A DNA stretch of 16,393 nucleotides from a bacterium UBP18_UBA7526 (GTDB taxonomy: Bacteria; UBP18; UBA7526). The notes under the pieces were generated by a model, which worked only from the letters and a program-made list of their open reading frames with translations, did no database searches and was not told where the DNA came from. The stretch's first letter is position 1, and each line of letters starts with the position of its first letter. The translations under genes and the position numbers were made by a program. Where the stretch lies: the NCBI GenBank assembly GCA_002478245.1, contig DLMW01000019.1:474-16866 (forward strand). The letters are read 5' to 3'. Shown here piece by piece: positions 6,329 through 13,909 of this stretch.

Positions 6329-6781
6329 TCCTTTCTCCTCTCTACTTTTTAGGGCGCGCTCCATCTCCCGCTGAGCGGCCCTTCTCTTTAGCCTCTCCCT
6401 CTTATCGTACTTCTTCTTGCCCTTTGCTAAAGCGATCTCAACCTTTGCTCTTCCCTCCTTAAAGTAGATCTTTAAGGGAACTAAGGTCAGGCCCTTCTGC
6501 GAGGTTAGCCCAATTAGTCTCTTTATCTCCCTCTTATGAAGCAATAACTTCCTTGGTCGGGTGGGTTCTGGTCCGGGAATGGCCTGATGGCTATAGGGAG
6601 CAATATGTAGGTTATATAAAAAGAACTCGTTTCCTTCAGGCCTTGCAAAACTTTCCCTCAAGGATGCCTTCCCCAAGCGCAAGGACTTTACCTCGCTACC
6701 CTTTAATACCATCCCCGCCTCGAAGCTATCTAAGATATGATAATTATAGTGCGCCTTGCGATTGGTGGCCACAATCTTCAT
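6293..6781 (-). CDS. smpB: SsrA-binding protein SmpB
   Basis: Partner protein of tmRNA: binds its tRNA-like end and delivers it to stalled ribosomes, with the C-terminal tail probing the empty mRNA channel. From the ATG at 6781 (MKIVATNRKAHYNYHIL) it has 162 residues, normal for the family. Motifs: FEAGMVLKGSEVKSLR, FFLYNLHIAPY, RPRKLLLHKREI, LTLVPLKIYFKEGRAKVEIALAKGKKKYDKRE and a basic helical tail. An ATG two codons earlier (6787) is possible; still earlier codons fall inside tRNA-Leu and are rejected. No strong ribosome binding site is seen, only AAAGA. The last 11 codons and the stop lie inside the mature ssrA sequence, and the codon GGG at 6328 is the first base triplet of tmRNA, so the tail GGERFRQGYLI is encoded by tmRNA. 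Confidence 0.95.
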   Translation of the reverse strand: MKIVATNRKAHYNYHILDSFEAGMVLKGSEVKSLRLGKASLRESFARPEGNEFFLYNLHIAPYSHQAIPGPEPTRPRKLLLHKREIKRLIGLTSQKGLTLVPLKIYFKEGRAKVEIALAKGKKKYDKRERLKRRAAQREMERALKSREEKGGGERFRQGYLI

Positions 6782-6795
6782 AAGCATTCTTTTAG

Positions 6796-6879
6796 TGGGC
6801 GGAAGAGGACTCGAACCTCCATGGTCTTTCAACCACTAGCTCCTGAAGCTAGCGCGTCTACCAATTCCGCCATCCGCCC
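6796..6879 (-). tRNA. tRNA-Leu (anticodon CAG)
   Basis: Class II tRNA on minus: acceptor GGGCGGA/TCCGCCC fully paired, D-arm with GG in GAATTGGTAGAC, anticodon stem CTAGC/GCTAG around TTCAGGA giving CAG (leucine, CUG codon), the long variable arm TGGTTGAAAGACCATG, and T-arm GAGG-TTCGAGT-CCTC. Discriminator A is followed by CTA, so CCA is not encoded. It is 20 bases after the response-regulator stop and 8-14 bases before smpB, so it is probably cut out of a longer transcript. Confidence 0.96.
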
Positions 6880-6899
6880 TATTAAAAATGGTGCACGGT

Positions 6900-7280
6900 C
6901 TACTCCAACTTCTTAACCTCCAAGACCTTCTCCACAGTCTTTATAATCTCTACAATGCTAAATGGTTTATAGAGACAGCCCTGAACTCCTTCGCTCATGG
7001 CCTGTTCAATGAGCTCCTCCACAGAGTAGCCGGTCATCATAACGGTAGGGACATTGGGATCGAGTTCTTTAATCTTCCTATAGGTCTCCAGTCCATTTAT
7101 TCCCGGCATCACAATATCCAAAAAGATGATATCGAATCTATCTTTCTTTACCTCCTCTATTGCCTGATAGCCATCCTTCGCCGTAGTGACCTTATGCCCC
7201 TTGGTGCCTAGAACCCTTAAGAAGAGATCTAAAATAACCTGTTCATCATCAACCACTAGGATACTCGCTCTCCTCCCCAT
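6900..7280 (-). CDS. Single-domain response regulator (CheY-like)
   Basis: 126-residue receiver domain with no output domain. It begins RASILVVDDEQVILDLFLRVL, with the acidic pair in VVDDE; the phosphoacceptor aspartate is in FLDIVMPG (about residue 55), the switch Thr in VMMTGY, and the conserved Lys in LYKPFS. It presumably receives phosphate from the histidine kinase encoded two bases upstream and acts by protein-protein contact or as a phosphorelay intermediate; its target is unknown. The ATG follows the kinase stop by two bases, and its ribosome binding site would be the GGGGAATAGAAG within the kinase end. The tRNA-Leu gene starts 20 bases after its stop. Confidence 0.94.
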   Translation of the reverse strand: MGRRASILVVDDEQVILDLFLRVLGTKGHKVTTAKDGYQAIEEVKKDRFDIIFLDIVMPGINGLETYRKIKELDPNVPTVMMTGYSVEELIEQAMSEGVQGCLYKPFSIVEIIKTVEKVLEVKKLE

Positions 7281-7282
7281 GC

Positions 7283-8782
7283 CTATTCTTCTATTCCCCG
7301 GGCAGGCAGGATAATCCTAAACTCGGCCCCCGCGCCCTTCCTATTTCTCACCTCTATCTCCCCTCCGTGATCCTTAACAATCCCATAAGTAACCGAGAGC
7401 CCCAGGCCCACTCCCTCGCCCGGATCCTTTGTGGTAAAGAAGGGTTGGAAGAGTTTATCCATATGCTCCTCAGGAATGCCGGGACCAGTGTCTAAGAAGG
7501 TGATCTCCACCTTCTTTCCCCGGGCAATATTTCTGGTGGTGATGAATATCTTCCCCCCATGGGGCATGGCATCCCGGGCATTGGTCAAGATATTTAAGAA
7601 TACCTGCTGGAGGCGATTGAAGTTTCCCGTTACTTTTAAGAGCTCTGGGTTTAGATTCTTTACCATCTCTATATTCTGCAATCTAGTCTGATGATCCACT
7701 AAGGCCAAAGTGGCACAAATAGCCTTATTGACATCTACTTCTTTAAATTCCCCCTTCGTCTGACGGGAGAAGTTCAAAAGACCTGTGACGATCTCCTTGC
7801 AGTGGAGGGTGGCCTCTTCAACGGCCTTTAAGTCCTTATATCTGGGATCATCCTCCTTGGTATCTAGTAGTGCTGCCTGGGTGAAGCCCAGGATCCCTCC
7901 CAAAGGGGTATTTAGCTCATGGGCCACCCCACCCGCCAATCTACCTACAGCCGCCATCTTCCCCGATTGGACGAGCTGCTCCTGAGTAGCGCGCAATTCC
8001 CTATAGGCCCTCCTCAGACCCTCCTCCATCTTGGCCTTCTTTGTTACATACTCTACCAGGCTCACCGTCCCGATGATTTCATTCTCCCTATTCTTTAAGG
8101 GGTGGGACCTTATGTTGATGATCACCTCCTCCAAAACCTCTGGGGGTCGATATCTTATGTTGCTACTGTGGGTGGGTGATCCGGTCTCTATGAGCTGGGA
8201 GAGGTTTGCCCTCCAATCGAAATCCTCTGTGGGAGGGAAGATCTCCCAGAAATATCTCTTCAGGATCTCACCTTTTGGTAGATCGACGTGGACCTCTAAC
8301 TCCTTATTCACCCCAGTTATCTTGCCCCATCTATCAGTAGTAATGATCCCTTCTGTGATACTCTCTACGATATTCTCATTGTACTCCTTTAGATAGAATA
8401 ACTGATTCCGGTAGCGAAGGCTGATCTCGGATATTCTCCCCACAATGAGGGCCACCAGGTTAAGGGAGATGACCTTTATCAAGAAGTCCTGGGTTAGGAA
8501 GGCCCCCCATCTTCCAGTAACGCTGATTAAGACAGTGGCATAGAGGATACTTACGGTAATGGAGACTATCAAGCCCCCTCTTAGGCCATAGTAGATAGCT
8601 CCAGCCAGAATGGGGAGGTAGTAGATGTAGAAGAAGAAGGCCAGAAGGCCCCAGCCCATATAGAGGTACCAGGACAAGGCAATGCAGACCAAGAGGGTCA
8701 AGGTTACTATCATCCTCTTGAACTGCTCTTCTGGATAGAAGATGGGGGCAGCAGGTCTTTCCCGCTCGTTCTTCCTTGCCAT
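7283..8782 (-). CDS. Membrane sensor histidine kinase (4-TM, PAS, HisKA, HATPase)
   Basis: Sensor of a two-component pair. Numbering from the ATG at 8782 (499 residues): basic N-terminus, about four or five hydrophobic segments over residues 25-130 with no large extracellular domain, a PAS domain about 140-250 (YNENIVESITEGIITTDRWGKITGVN), a coiled linker, HisKA with the phosphoacceptor His near 288 in AGGVAHELNTPLGGILGF, then the ATPase: N box NILTNARDAM, G1 DTGPGIP, F box FQPFFTTKDPG, G2 GVGLGLSVTYGIV. It resembles NtrB-type kinases; the signal is unknown. The frame is open to an ATG at 8851, but a good promoter (8817-8844) lies inside that extension, and AAAGGGAG precedes the ATG at 8782, so the shorter form is preferred. 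Confidence 0.93.
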   Translation of the reverse strand: MARKNERERPAAPIFYPEEQFKRMIVTLTLLVCIALSWYLYMGWGLLAFFFYIYYLPILAGAIYYGLRGGLIVSITVSILYATVLISVTGRWGAFLTQDFLIKVISLNLVALIVGRISEISLRYRNQLFYLKEYNENIVESITEGIITTDRWGKITGVNKELEVHVDLPKGEILKRYFWEIFPPTEDFDWRANLSQLIETGSPTHSSNIRYRPPEVLEEVIINIRSHPLKNRENEIIGTVSLVEYVTKKAKMEEGLRRAYRELRATQEQLVQSGKMAAVGRLAGGVAHELNTPLGGILGFTQAALLDTKEDDPRYKDLKAVEEATLHCKEIVTGLLNFSRQTKGEFKEVDVNKAICATLALVDHQTRLQNIEMVKNLNPELLKVTGNFNRLQQVFLNILTNARDAMPHGGKIFITTRNIARGKKVEITFLDTGPGIPEEHMDKLFQPFFTTKDPGEGVGLGLSVTYGIVKDHGGEIEVRNRKGAGAEFRIILPARGIEE

Positions 8783-8816
8783 CCCAAGATGTCTCCCTTT
8801 CTTTAAGAGTATTTCC

Positions 8817-8844
8817 ATTATATCATATGTATCTCTAAAATCAA
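8817..8844 (-). promoter_or_regulatory. Sigma-70-type promoter of the kinase-regulator-tRNA-smpB-ssrA block
   Basis: On minus: -35 TTGATT (8844-8839), 16-bp spacer, extended -10 TGA-TATAAT (8825-8817). The -10 matches the consensus in all six positions. Transcription would begin near 8810, about 28 bases before the preferred kinase start, and could run through to ssrA because I see no terminator or strong promoter in between. Confidence 0.65.
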
Positions 8845-8888
8845 GCCCCATTAAGAGATAACTTTAATACATTTCTCTGTTATAAGGC

Positions 8889-11786
8889 CTAACCTTTCCT
8901 TACATCCCTAAGGGGGCAAGCCAGGATTCTCTTTAGGAGTTGGCCTGTGTAGGATTCCTTCTTTCTGGCTACTTCCTCTGGCGTGCCCGAGGCCACGACA
9001 AAGCCACCCTCCTCTCCTCCCTCTGGCCCCAGATCGATGATATAGTCTGGAGTCTTTATCACATCCGGGTTATGTTCAATAACGAGAACCGTGTTCCCAG
9101 CATCAACCAAGCGATTCAAGACATCTAATAATTTCTGAATATCAGCAAAGTGTAGTCCGGTGGTTGGTTCATCCAGGATATAAAAGGTCTTTCCCGTGCT
9201 TCTCTTAGAGAGTTCTGTGGCCAACTTCACCCTCTGAGCCTCCCCCCCAGAAAGGGTAGTGGCGCTCTGGCCTAACTTTATATATCCTAATCCGACATCA
9301 TATAAGGTCTGTAGTTTATGCTTAATCTTGGGGATGTTCTTGAAGAATTCCAGGGCTTCCTCAACGATCATATCCAATACCTCTGCGATACTCTTCCCCT
9401 TATATTTGATCTCCAAGGTCTCCCTATTGAACCTCTCCCCCTTACAGACCTCGCAGGGCACATAGACATCGGGCAAAAAGTGCATCTCGATCTTTATTAT
9501 CCCATCCCCCTGACAGGCCTCACACCTTCCTCCTTTAACATTGAAGGAGAATCTCCCGGGCTTATATCCCCTCATCCTAGACTCTGGAATCTGGGAGAAT
9601 AGCTCTCTAATGGGGGTGAAGACCCCGCTATAGGTTGCCGGATTACTCCTTGGGGTCCTTCCTATCGGATCCTGAGTAATGATGATCACCTTATCGATAT
9701 TCTCCAGACCCTCTATCCGGTCATGCTCTCCCGGCCTCTCCTTTGACTTATAGAACTTATGCGCCAGGGCGCGATACAGAGTCTCATCAACCAGGGTAGA
9801 TTTTCCGCTTCCTGAGACTCCCGTGATACAGACGAAGACTCCCAAGGGGAGGGAGACCCTTATGTTCTTTAGATTATGTTCTCGGGCACCAACAATGGTC
9901 AGATACTTTCCCTTTACCGGTCTCCTCTTCCTCGGGATCTCGATCCTCAGTTCACCCTTTAGGTATCTTCCGGTGAGGGATCTCTTACATCCCATGACCT
10001 TCTCTATAGGACCAGTGACCACCACCTCTCCCCCCTGCCTTCCCGCCCCAGGACCCAGATCGATGATGTGGTCTGCAGACCTGATGGTGGCCTCGTCATG
10101 CTCTACCACCAGGACGGTATTCCCTAAATCTCTCAAGGCCTGCAGGGTATCCAAAAGTCTTCTATTATCCCTCTGATGGAGGCCGATGGAAGGCTCATCC
10201 AAGATATATAATACGCCCACTAATCCCGATCCTATCTGGGTAGCAAGCCGGGTCCTCTCCGCCTCTCCCCCAGATAGGGTCCCGGCCATCCTATCGATGG
10301 TGAGGTAATCCAGCCCCACATTGACTAAGAAGTTCAGCCTCTGTCTTATCTCCTTGATCACCTCCTTCCCGATCAAGGCCTCTTTCCTATTCAACTTCAA
10401 ATGGGCAAAGAATTCTAAGGCCTTCTTAACGGAAAGGGCGCAGACCTGGACGATGGACTTCCCACCTACAGTGACCGCCAGGCTCTCTGGTTTTAATCTT
10501 GCTCCCTCACAGTCTGGACAGGGCCTGGTCCTCATATACTTATCCCTTATCTCCTCCCTCACATACTCGGATTCTGTCTCGCGATACCTTCTCTCAAGCT
10601 GACTGATTATCCCCTCAAAGGGACGGTAGAACTCCCTTCTCGTTCCATGCATCTCCAAATGAAAGTCGAGGTAATCCTCACCAGAGCCATAGAGGAGGAT
10701 ATTCCGATACTCCTTCTTTAGATTCTTCCAGGGGGTATGGAGGCTGAAGCCATAGTGCCCGGCTACGGTCTCCAACTGCTGGAAGTAGTACCTCTCCACA
10801 GCATACCTCCACTTGTGCCTCCGGGTAGTGATGGGTTCGCTCCAGGGGATGATGGCTCCCTCAGGGATAGAGAGATTTTTATCAGGAACTACCAGATCCG
10901 GATCCACCTCCATCCTTATCCCTAAGCCATCGCATCCCGAACAGGCACCGTAGGGAGAGTTGAAGGAGAACATGCGTGGGGATAGCTCCTCAAAACTTAC
11001 CCCACAATCTACACAAGCGAAGTGTTCACTAAATAATAATTCACGGTTCACCCCGACTCTCGGTTTACCATTAACCACAATTAAAACGATCCCCTTCCCC
11101 AACTTGAGAGCGGTCTCTACAGAATCAGCGAGCCGGGATTTTATTCCCTTCTTTACTACTAGCCTATCTACAATCACCTCGATGTCGTGCTTCTTATACC
11201 TATCCAAGGTGGGGACCTCTATCAAGTCATAGACCCTTCCATCCACCCTGACCCTCACATATCCCTCTCTCTGAATCTCAGAGAATAACTCCTTATACTC
11301 CCCCTTCCTTCCCCTTACTAAGGGAGCCAAGATTTGGATCCTGGTCTCTTCTGGGAGTTCCAATATTCTATCGCTAATCTCCTGTGATGTCTGGGGAGAG
11401 ATCTCCCTTCCACACTTTGGGCAGTGGGGCACTCCGATCCGGGCAAAGAGCAGCCTCAGATAATCATAGATCTCGGTCATGGTTCCCACGGTCGATCTGG
11501 GATTGGCTCCTGCCTTTCTCTGCTCAATGGCGATGGCCGGGGAGAGGCCCTCAATGGATTCCACATCCGGCTTCTTCAACTGCTCTAAGAACTGGCGGGC
11601 ATAGGCAGAGAGAGATTCCACATACTTCCTCTGCCCCTCAGCATATAAAGTATCGAAGGCTAAAGAACTCTTCCCCGAGCCTGATAACCCAGTAATGACC
11701 ACCAGTTTATTCCTGGGGATCTCCAGGTCAATATCTTTGAGATTATGTTCCCTTGCTCCCCTTATGATAATAGCTTCTCTCTTCAT
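8889..11786 (-). CDS. uvrA: Excinuclease ABC subunit A
   Basis: DNA-damage sensor of nucleotide excision repair; an ABC-type ATPase dimer that loads UvrB at lesions. 965 residues, full length. First ATPase: Walker A GLSGSGKSSLAFDTLYAEGQ near residue 34, signature LSGGEAERTRLA, Walker B VLYILDEPSIGLHQRD. Second ATPase: Walker A GVSGSGKSTLVDETL, signature LSGGEAQRVKLA, Walker B FYILDEPTTGLHFAD. Zinc-binding cysteine clusters: CPKCG, CVDCG with CSGCDG, and CEACQGDG with CEVCKG. The UvrB-contact segment SYARQFLEQ-type (SAYARQFLEQLKKPD) is present. The ATG lies 28 bases after the radical SAM stop, with GGAG about 9 bases upstream, so the two are probably cotranscribed. No LexA-like box was recognised nearby; expression may depend on the PaaX-like repressor instead. 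Confidence 0.98.
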   Translation of the reverse strand: MKREAIIIRGAREHNLKDIDLEIPRNKLVVITGLSGSGKSSLAFDTLYAEGQRKYVESLSAYARQFLEQLKKPDVESIEGLSPAIAIEQRKAGANPRSTVGTMTEIYDYLRLLFARIGVPHCPKCGREISPQTSQEISDRILELPEETRIQILAPLVRGRKGEYKELFSEIQREGYVRVRVDGRVYDLIEVPTLDRYKKHDIEVIVDRLVVKKGIKSRLADSVETALKLGKGIVLIVVNGKPRVGVNRELLFSEHFACVDCGVSFEELSPRMFSFNSPYGACSGCDGLGIRMEVDPDLVVPDKNLSIPEGAIIPWSEPITTRRHKWRYAVERYYFQQLETVAGHYGFSLHTPWKNLKKEYRNILLYGSGEDYLDFHLEMHGTRREFYRPFEGIISQLERRYRETESEYVREEIRDKYMRTRPCPDCEGARLKPESLAVTVGGKSIVQVCALSVKKALEFFAHLKLNRKEALIGKEVIKEIRQRLNFLVNVGLDYLTIDRMAGTLSGGEAERTRLATQIGSGLVGVLYILDEPSIGLHQRDNRRLLDTLQALRDLGNTVLVVEHDEATIRSADHIIDLGPGAGRQGGEVVVTGPIEKVMGCKRSLTGRYLKGELRIEIPRKRRPVKGKYLTIVGAREHNLKNIRVSLPLGVFVCITGVSGSGKSTLVDETLYRALAHKFYKSKERPGEHDRIEGLENIDKVIIITQDPIGRTPRSNPATYSGVFTPIRELFSQIPESRMRGYKPGRFSFNVKGGRCEACQGDGIIKIEMHFLPDVYVPCEVCKGERFNRETLEIKYKGKSIAEVLDMIVEEALEFFKNIPKIKHKLQTLYDVGLGYIKLGQSATTLSGGEAQRVKLATELSKRSTGKTFYILDEPTTGLHFADIQKLLDVLNRLVDAGNTVLVIEHNPDVIKTPDYIIDLGPEGGEEGGFVVASGTPEEVARKKESYTGQLLKRILACPLRDVRKG

Positions 11787-11814
11787 CCCGTTAGGCTCCA
11801 GGCGATGGTCTTCA

Positions 11815-12888
11815 CTAGTATTCCTCTTGACTAAGGAGATGGGGGTTCCCGATCCTTACCTTCTTTAGTCCCGCTTCCCAGGCAACCTCCCGGCATCTAT
11901 AGGCATGGGCTCGCGATGTTGTGGGTAGGTCCTTCATATAGAAGTGGGGATAGAAGCCGAGCAGGGAATAGGGGATCTCGGGATTTAACTTAGCAATGAA
12001 ATTAGCGATGTTTCTTATCTCTTCCTCATCAATATATCCCGGAACGAGTAGGGTGCTGGCAATTAAGAAAGGAGGCCTTGGTCTCTCTTTAATCAGTCTA
12101 GATAGAGATTCAAAATTCTCTAAGGTCTGCCTATTACTCACGCCGGTCAATGCCATATGCAGGTTCTCATCCCAGGCCTTGAGATCGAACTTTATGCATC
12201 CCCCGCTCTCTAGACTCAAAATAGCTATCTTTTCTAAGAGTTTTGGGTTCATGCTCCCATTCGTCTCAAAGCAGATCCTTAGGTTTCTCTTCTTCTCCCG
12301 AGCTAACTGAGAGGCCTCTAAGGCATGGATTAATTGGGGAGTGGGATCCCCTCCGAAGTAGCAGATGCAGGCCACTTGCTCATTCACGCAATCGAGAAGT
12401 TCCTCAAGCCTTCGTAGGTTCATCCTGGAGAGCAGGTTTCTATAGTGCCAGTTCTGACAGAATAAACAGTTATAGGTACAGGCGCCGTAGAAGACCGCTA
12501 GGTTAGCGTAGCCGATCTCCTTACTTCCCTCACAGACCCAGTCGGCAACGCAGTTCGTAGGCAGGGGATCGTAGTACCACTCCACTACTGCTTCCTCTTT
12601 GGTTCCCGCTAAGTTGCTCAACTTCCCTTCTCTATTTACTCTTAGGCCGCAGTAGCCTCTCTCTCCCTCTCCCATCTGGCATTCGTTTATGCAGATCCGG
12701 CACTTCACCCCCTCCGGGTCTCTGGGCGGCTCTAAGGGGAGGTGGAAGGCTTCCCTGGTCTTGATATGTAGTCTCTTTATCCAGGGGAGAACCTCTTCCG
12801 GAGATCCCCTGATACAGTCCAGACAATGGCCGATACTTTGAGAGATTAGCCTGGACCTCTTTCCACACTTCCTACAGACCTTCTCCAT
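11815..12888 (-). CDS. Radical SAM protein (PflA-like, with N-terminal zinc ribbon)
   Basis: Radical S-adenosylmethionine enzyme of unknown substrate. In the longest frame (364 residues from an ATG at 12909), C144, C148 and C151 in ACTYNCLFCQNW form the CxxxCxxC 4Fe-4S site; YFGGDPTPQ and CFETNG are typical of the pyruvate-formate-lyase-activating-enzyme-related group (COG1180/COG1313 type). Before it come a small zinc-ribbon-like module (C12, C15, C29, C32) and a second cluster CRICINECQ...GYCG resembling that of AmmeMemoRadiSam radical SAM proteins. No glycyl-radical enzyme or AMMECR1/Memo gene is in the window. The start is uncertain: the ATG at 12909 lies inside a palindrome with no ribosome binding site; the ATG at 12888 follows AAGGGAG closely and is used here. 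It sits between a PaaX-like gene and uvrA. Confidence 0.85.
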   Translation of the reverse strand: MEKVCRKCGKRSRLISQSIGHCLDCIRGSPEEVLPWIKRLHIKTREAFHLPLEPPRDPEGVKCRICINECQMGEGERGYCGLRVNREGKLSNLAGTKEEAVVEWYYDPLPTNCVADWVCEGSKEIGYANLAVFYGACTYNCLFCQNWHYRNLLSRMNLRRLEELLDCVNEQVACICYFGGDPTPQLIHALEASQLAREKKRNLRICFETNGSMNPKLLEKIAILSLESGGCIKFDLKAWDENLHMALTGVSNRQTLENFESLSRLIKERPRPPFLIASTLLVPGYIDEEEIRNIANFIAKLNPEIPYSLLGFYPHFYMKDLPTTSRAHAYRCREVAWEAGLKKVRIGNPHLLSQEEY

Positions 12889-12904
12889 TTCTCCCTTCTC
12901 TGTC

Positions 12905-12936
12905 AACATTTATCTGACAGTCGTCACCAAAATGTT
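12905..12936. promoter_or_regulatory. Candidate repressor operator, copy 2 (before the radical SAM gene)
   Basis: 32-bp imperfect palindrome: outer arms AACATTT (12905-12911) and AAATGTT (12930-12936), inner TGAC-N4-GTCA. It matches the 13878-13909 element at 26 of 32 positions and, like it, is followed on minus by TTGACA. It fills most of the 39-60 bp gap between the PaaX-like gene and the radical SAM gene. No -10 box lies at the right distance here, so it may act as a roadblock or on readthrough. Confidence 0.6.
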
Positions 12937-12948
12937 TCCTAATTTCTT

Positions 12949-13728
12949 TTACTGCTTACATCTTCTCTTTAGCCTCTGTAACCATTTTTGGTAGAAATCC
13001 TGAGCTTCCCACCCCTTCCAGTCCCTGGGAAGTAATTCCTGGGGAAGCAGGGGATCACGAAGTAAGATTTGAGCATAGCTCTCCTCTAATTCCTTCAATA
13101 GGAGGCGATAGAGACCTTTCTTTAAGATGGAACCAGAGGCCTTGGATAGTTTCACCATTTTCTTAAACTTAAGGGAAAAATCCTCTATAAATTTCTGATA
13201 TGCTTGGTCAATCTCCTCCAGGTCCCAGACAGTGTTAACTAATTCCCTATTATCTTGAAAACCATGACAGCTACCGATTAAGATCCTGACGTGCTCTCCC
13301 AGGTCCCTCCCTTGAGCAATCTTTTCCATCTTCTCTTTCCAATCATAAGGAGAGAGCCAGACGCTATCTTGTAACCTACCGAAACCCAGAGCCTTTAATC
13401 TCTCTCTTAGTAAATTCCTCTCCTTTCTCCTTCTTTCCGGGATGTCGAAGACAACGATCCGCCATTTACTATCCCACCTCTGCCTCTTAATCCTTGGGGG
13501 GTGAGTTGCGATCTCTTCCCTACCTTCAGTAGTGACCCGAAAAAGTATCTTCCCTCCCCTCGTAACCTTCTCCACATATCCTTCCCGACCCAGCCTCTGG
13601 AGGGTGGCGTGAATCGTCTTATCTTTATTCTTCCCATCCAGCATTCTTAGGGTAGTTCCCAGAGGGCGAAGGGAGGCGAGCATATATTCCCCAAGCAGGA
13701 TAAGGACCTTCTGACGTAGCGTGAGCAT
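12949..13728 (-). CDS. PaaX-like transcriptional repressor (winged helix + Cas2-like fold)
   Basis: 259 residues. N-terminal winged helix about 1-75: ATLQRLGREGYVEKVTRGGKILFRVT is a typical recognition helix plus wing. The central PaaX domain is about 85-155, with KWRIVVFDIPERRRKERNLLRERLKALGFGRLQDSVWLSPYD; this ferredoxin-like segment resembles Cas2 and often misleads annotation. The helical C-terminal domain runs about 160-259. PaaX repressors sense acyl-CoA-type ligands in characterised cases (phenylacetyl-CoA in E. coli); no phenylacetate genes are here, so the ligand is unknown. ATG preceded by AAGGGGA. The twin palindromes before this gene and the next one suggest autoregulation and control of the radical SAM-uvrA genes, which is inference. 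Confidence 0.85.
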   Translation of the reverse strand: MLTLRQKVLILLGEYMLASLRPLGTTLRMLDGKNKDKTIHATLQRLGREGYVEKVTRGGKILFRVTTEGREEIATHPPRIKRQRWDSKWRIVVFDIPERRRKERNLLRERLKALGFGRLQDSVWLSPYDWKEKMEKIAQGRDLGEHVRILIGSCHGFQDNRELVNTVWDLEEIDQAYQKFIEDFSLKFKKMVKLSKASGSILKKGLYRLLLKELEESYAQILLRDPLLPQELLPRDWKGWEAQDFYQKWLQRLKRRCKQ

Positions 13729-13777
13729 TCCAAAATCCCCTTAGACTATTGCTAACCCATCTTCCCTAATATTCTCT

Positions 13778-13857
13778 CGATGCACTTCGTTTGCCTCGTC
13801 TAATATAAATATTATGACGATGCACTTCGTTTGCCTCGTCTAATATAAATATTATAA
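13778..13857. repeat. Two 40-bp tandem direct repeats
   Basis: Unit 13778-13817 and unit 13818-13857 are identical except for one base near the end; each begins CGATGCACTTCGTTTGCC and ends in ATATAAATATTAT. The second unit (first in transcription) supplies the -10 box of the PaaX-like gene promoter, and both are transcribed as its leader. Only two copies with no spacer between them, so not a CRISPR. Confidence 0.9.
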
Positions 13858-13879
13858 CCTATTCTCCACATTTTGTCAA
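13851..13879 (-). promoter_or_regulatory. Consensus sigma-70 promoter of the PaaX-like gene
   Basis: TTGACA (13879-13874), exactly 17 bp, TATAAT (13856-13851): a perfect match to the housekeeping consensus. The first two bases of the -35 box are the last two of the palindrome, so a bound repressor would cover the polymerase site. Predicted leader about 115 bases. Confidence 0.85.
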
Positions 13880-13909
13880 CATTTTTATGACGACCGTCAG
13901 CAAAATGTT
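13878..13909. promoter_or_regulatory. Candidate repressor operator, copy 1 (before the PaaX-like gene)
   Basis: 32-bp palindrome: outer arms AACATTTT (13878-13885) and AAAATGTT (13902-13909), core TGACG-AC-CGTCA (13889-13900). More symmetrical than copy 2. It overlaps the -35 box by two bases, the classical position for repression of the gene's own promoter. Confidence 0.7.

Noticed and set aside
6782..6832. N-terminal extension of SmpB
   Set aside because: The extra codons lie in tRNA-Leu and the family begins at MKIVATN.
11384..11695. Plus-strand frame of 103 codons and other antisense frames in uvrA
   Set aside because: Shadow of a highly conserved gene; composition and lack of start signals argue against coding.
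12885..12906. A promoter using the TTGACA after palindrome copy 2
   Set aside because: No -10 box occurs about 17 bp downstream, and the start would fall inside the radical SAM gene.
12949..13728. Cas2 / CRISPR adaptation gene
   Set aside because: The Cas2-like stretch (WRIVVFDIPE) is part of a 259-residue protein with an N-terminal winged helix and C-terminal helical domain, the PaaX layout; no cas genes or repeat array are nearby.
13778..13857. CRISPR array from the 40-bp repeats
   Set aside because: Only two units directly abutting, with no spacers.
12905..13909. LexA/SOS box for uvrA
   Set aside because: The palindromes contain neither CTG-N10-CAG nor GAAC-N4-GTTC; their place around the PaaX-like gene suggests that regulator instead.
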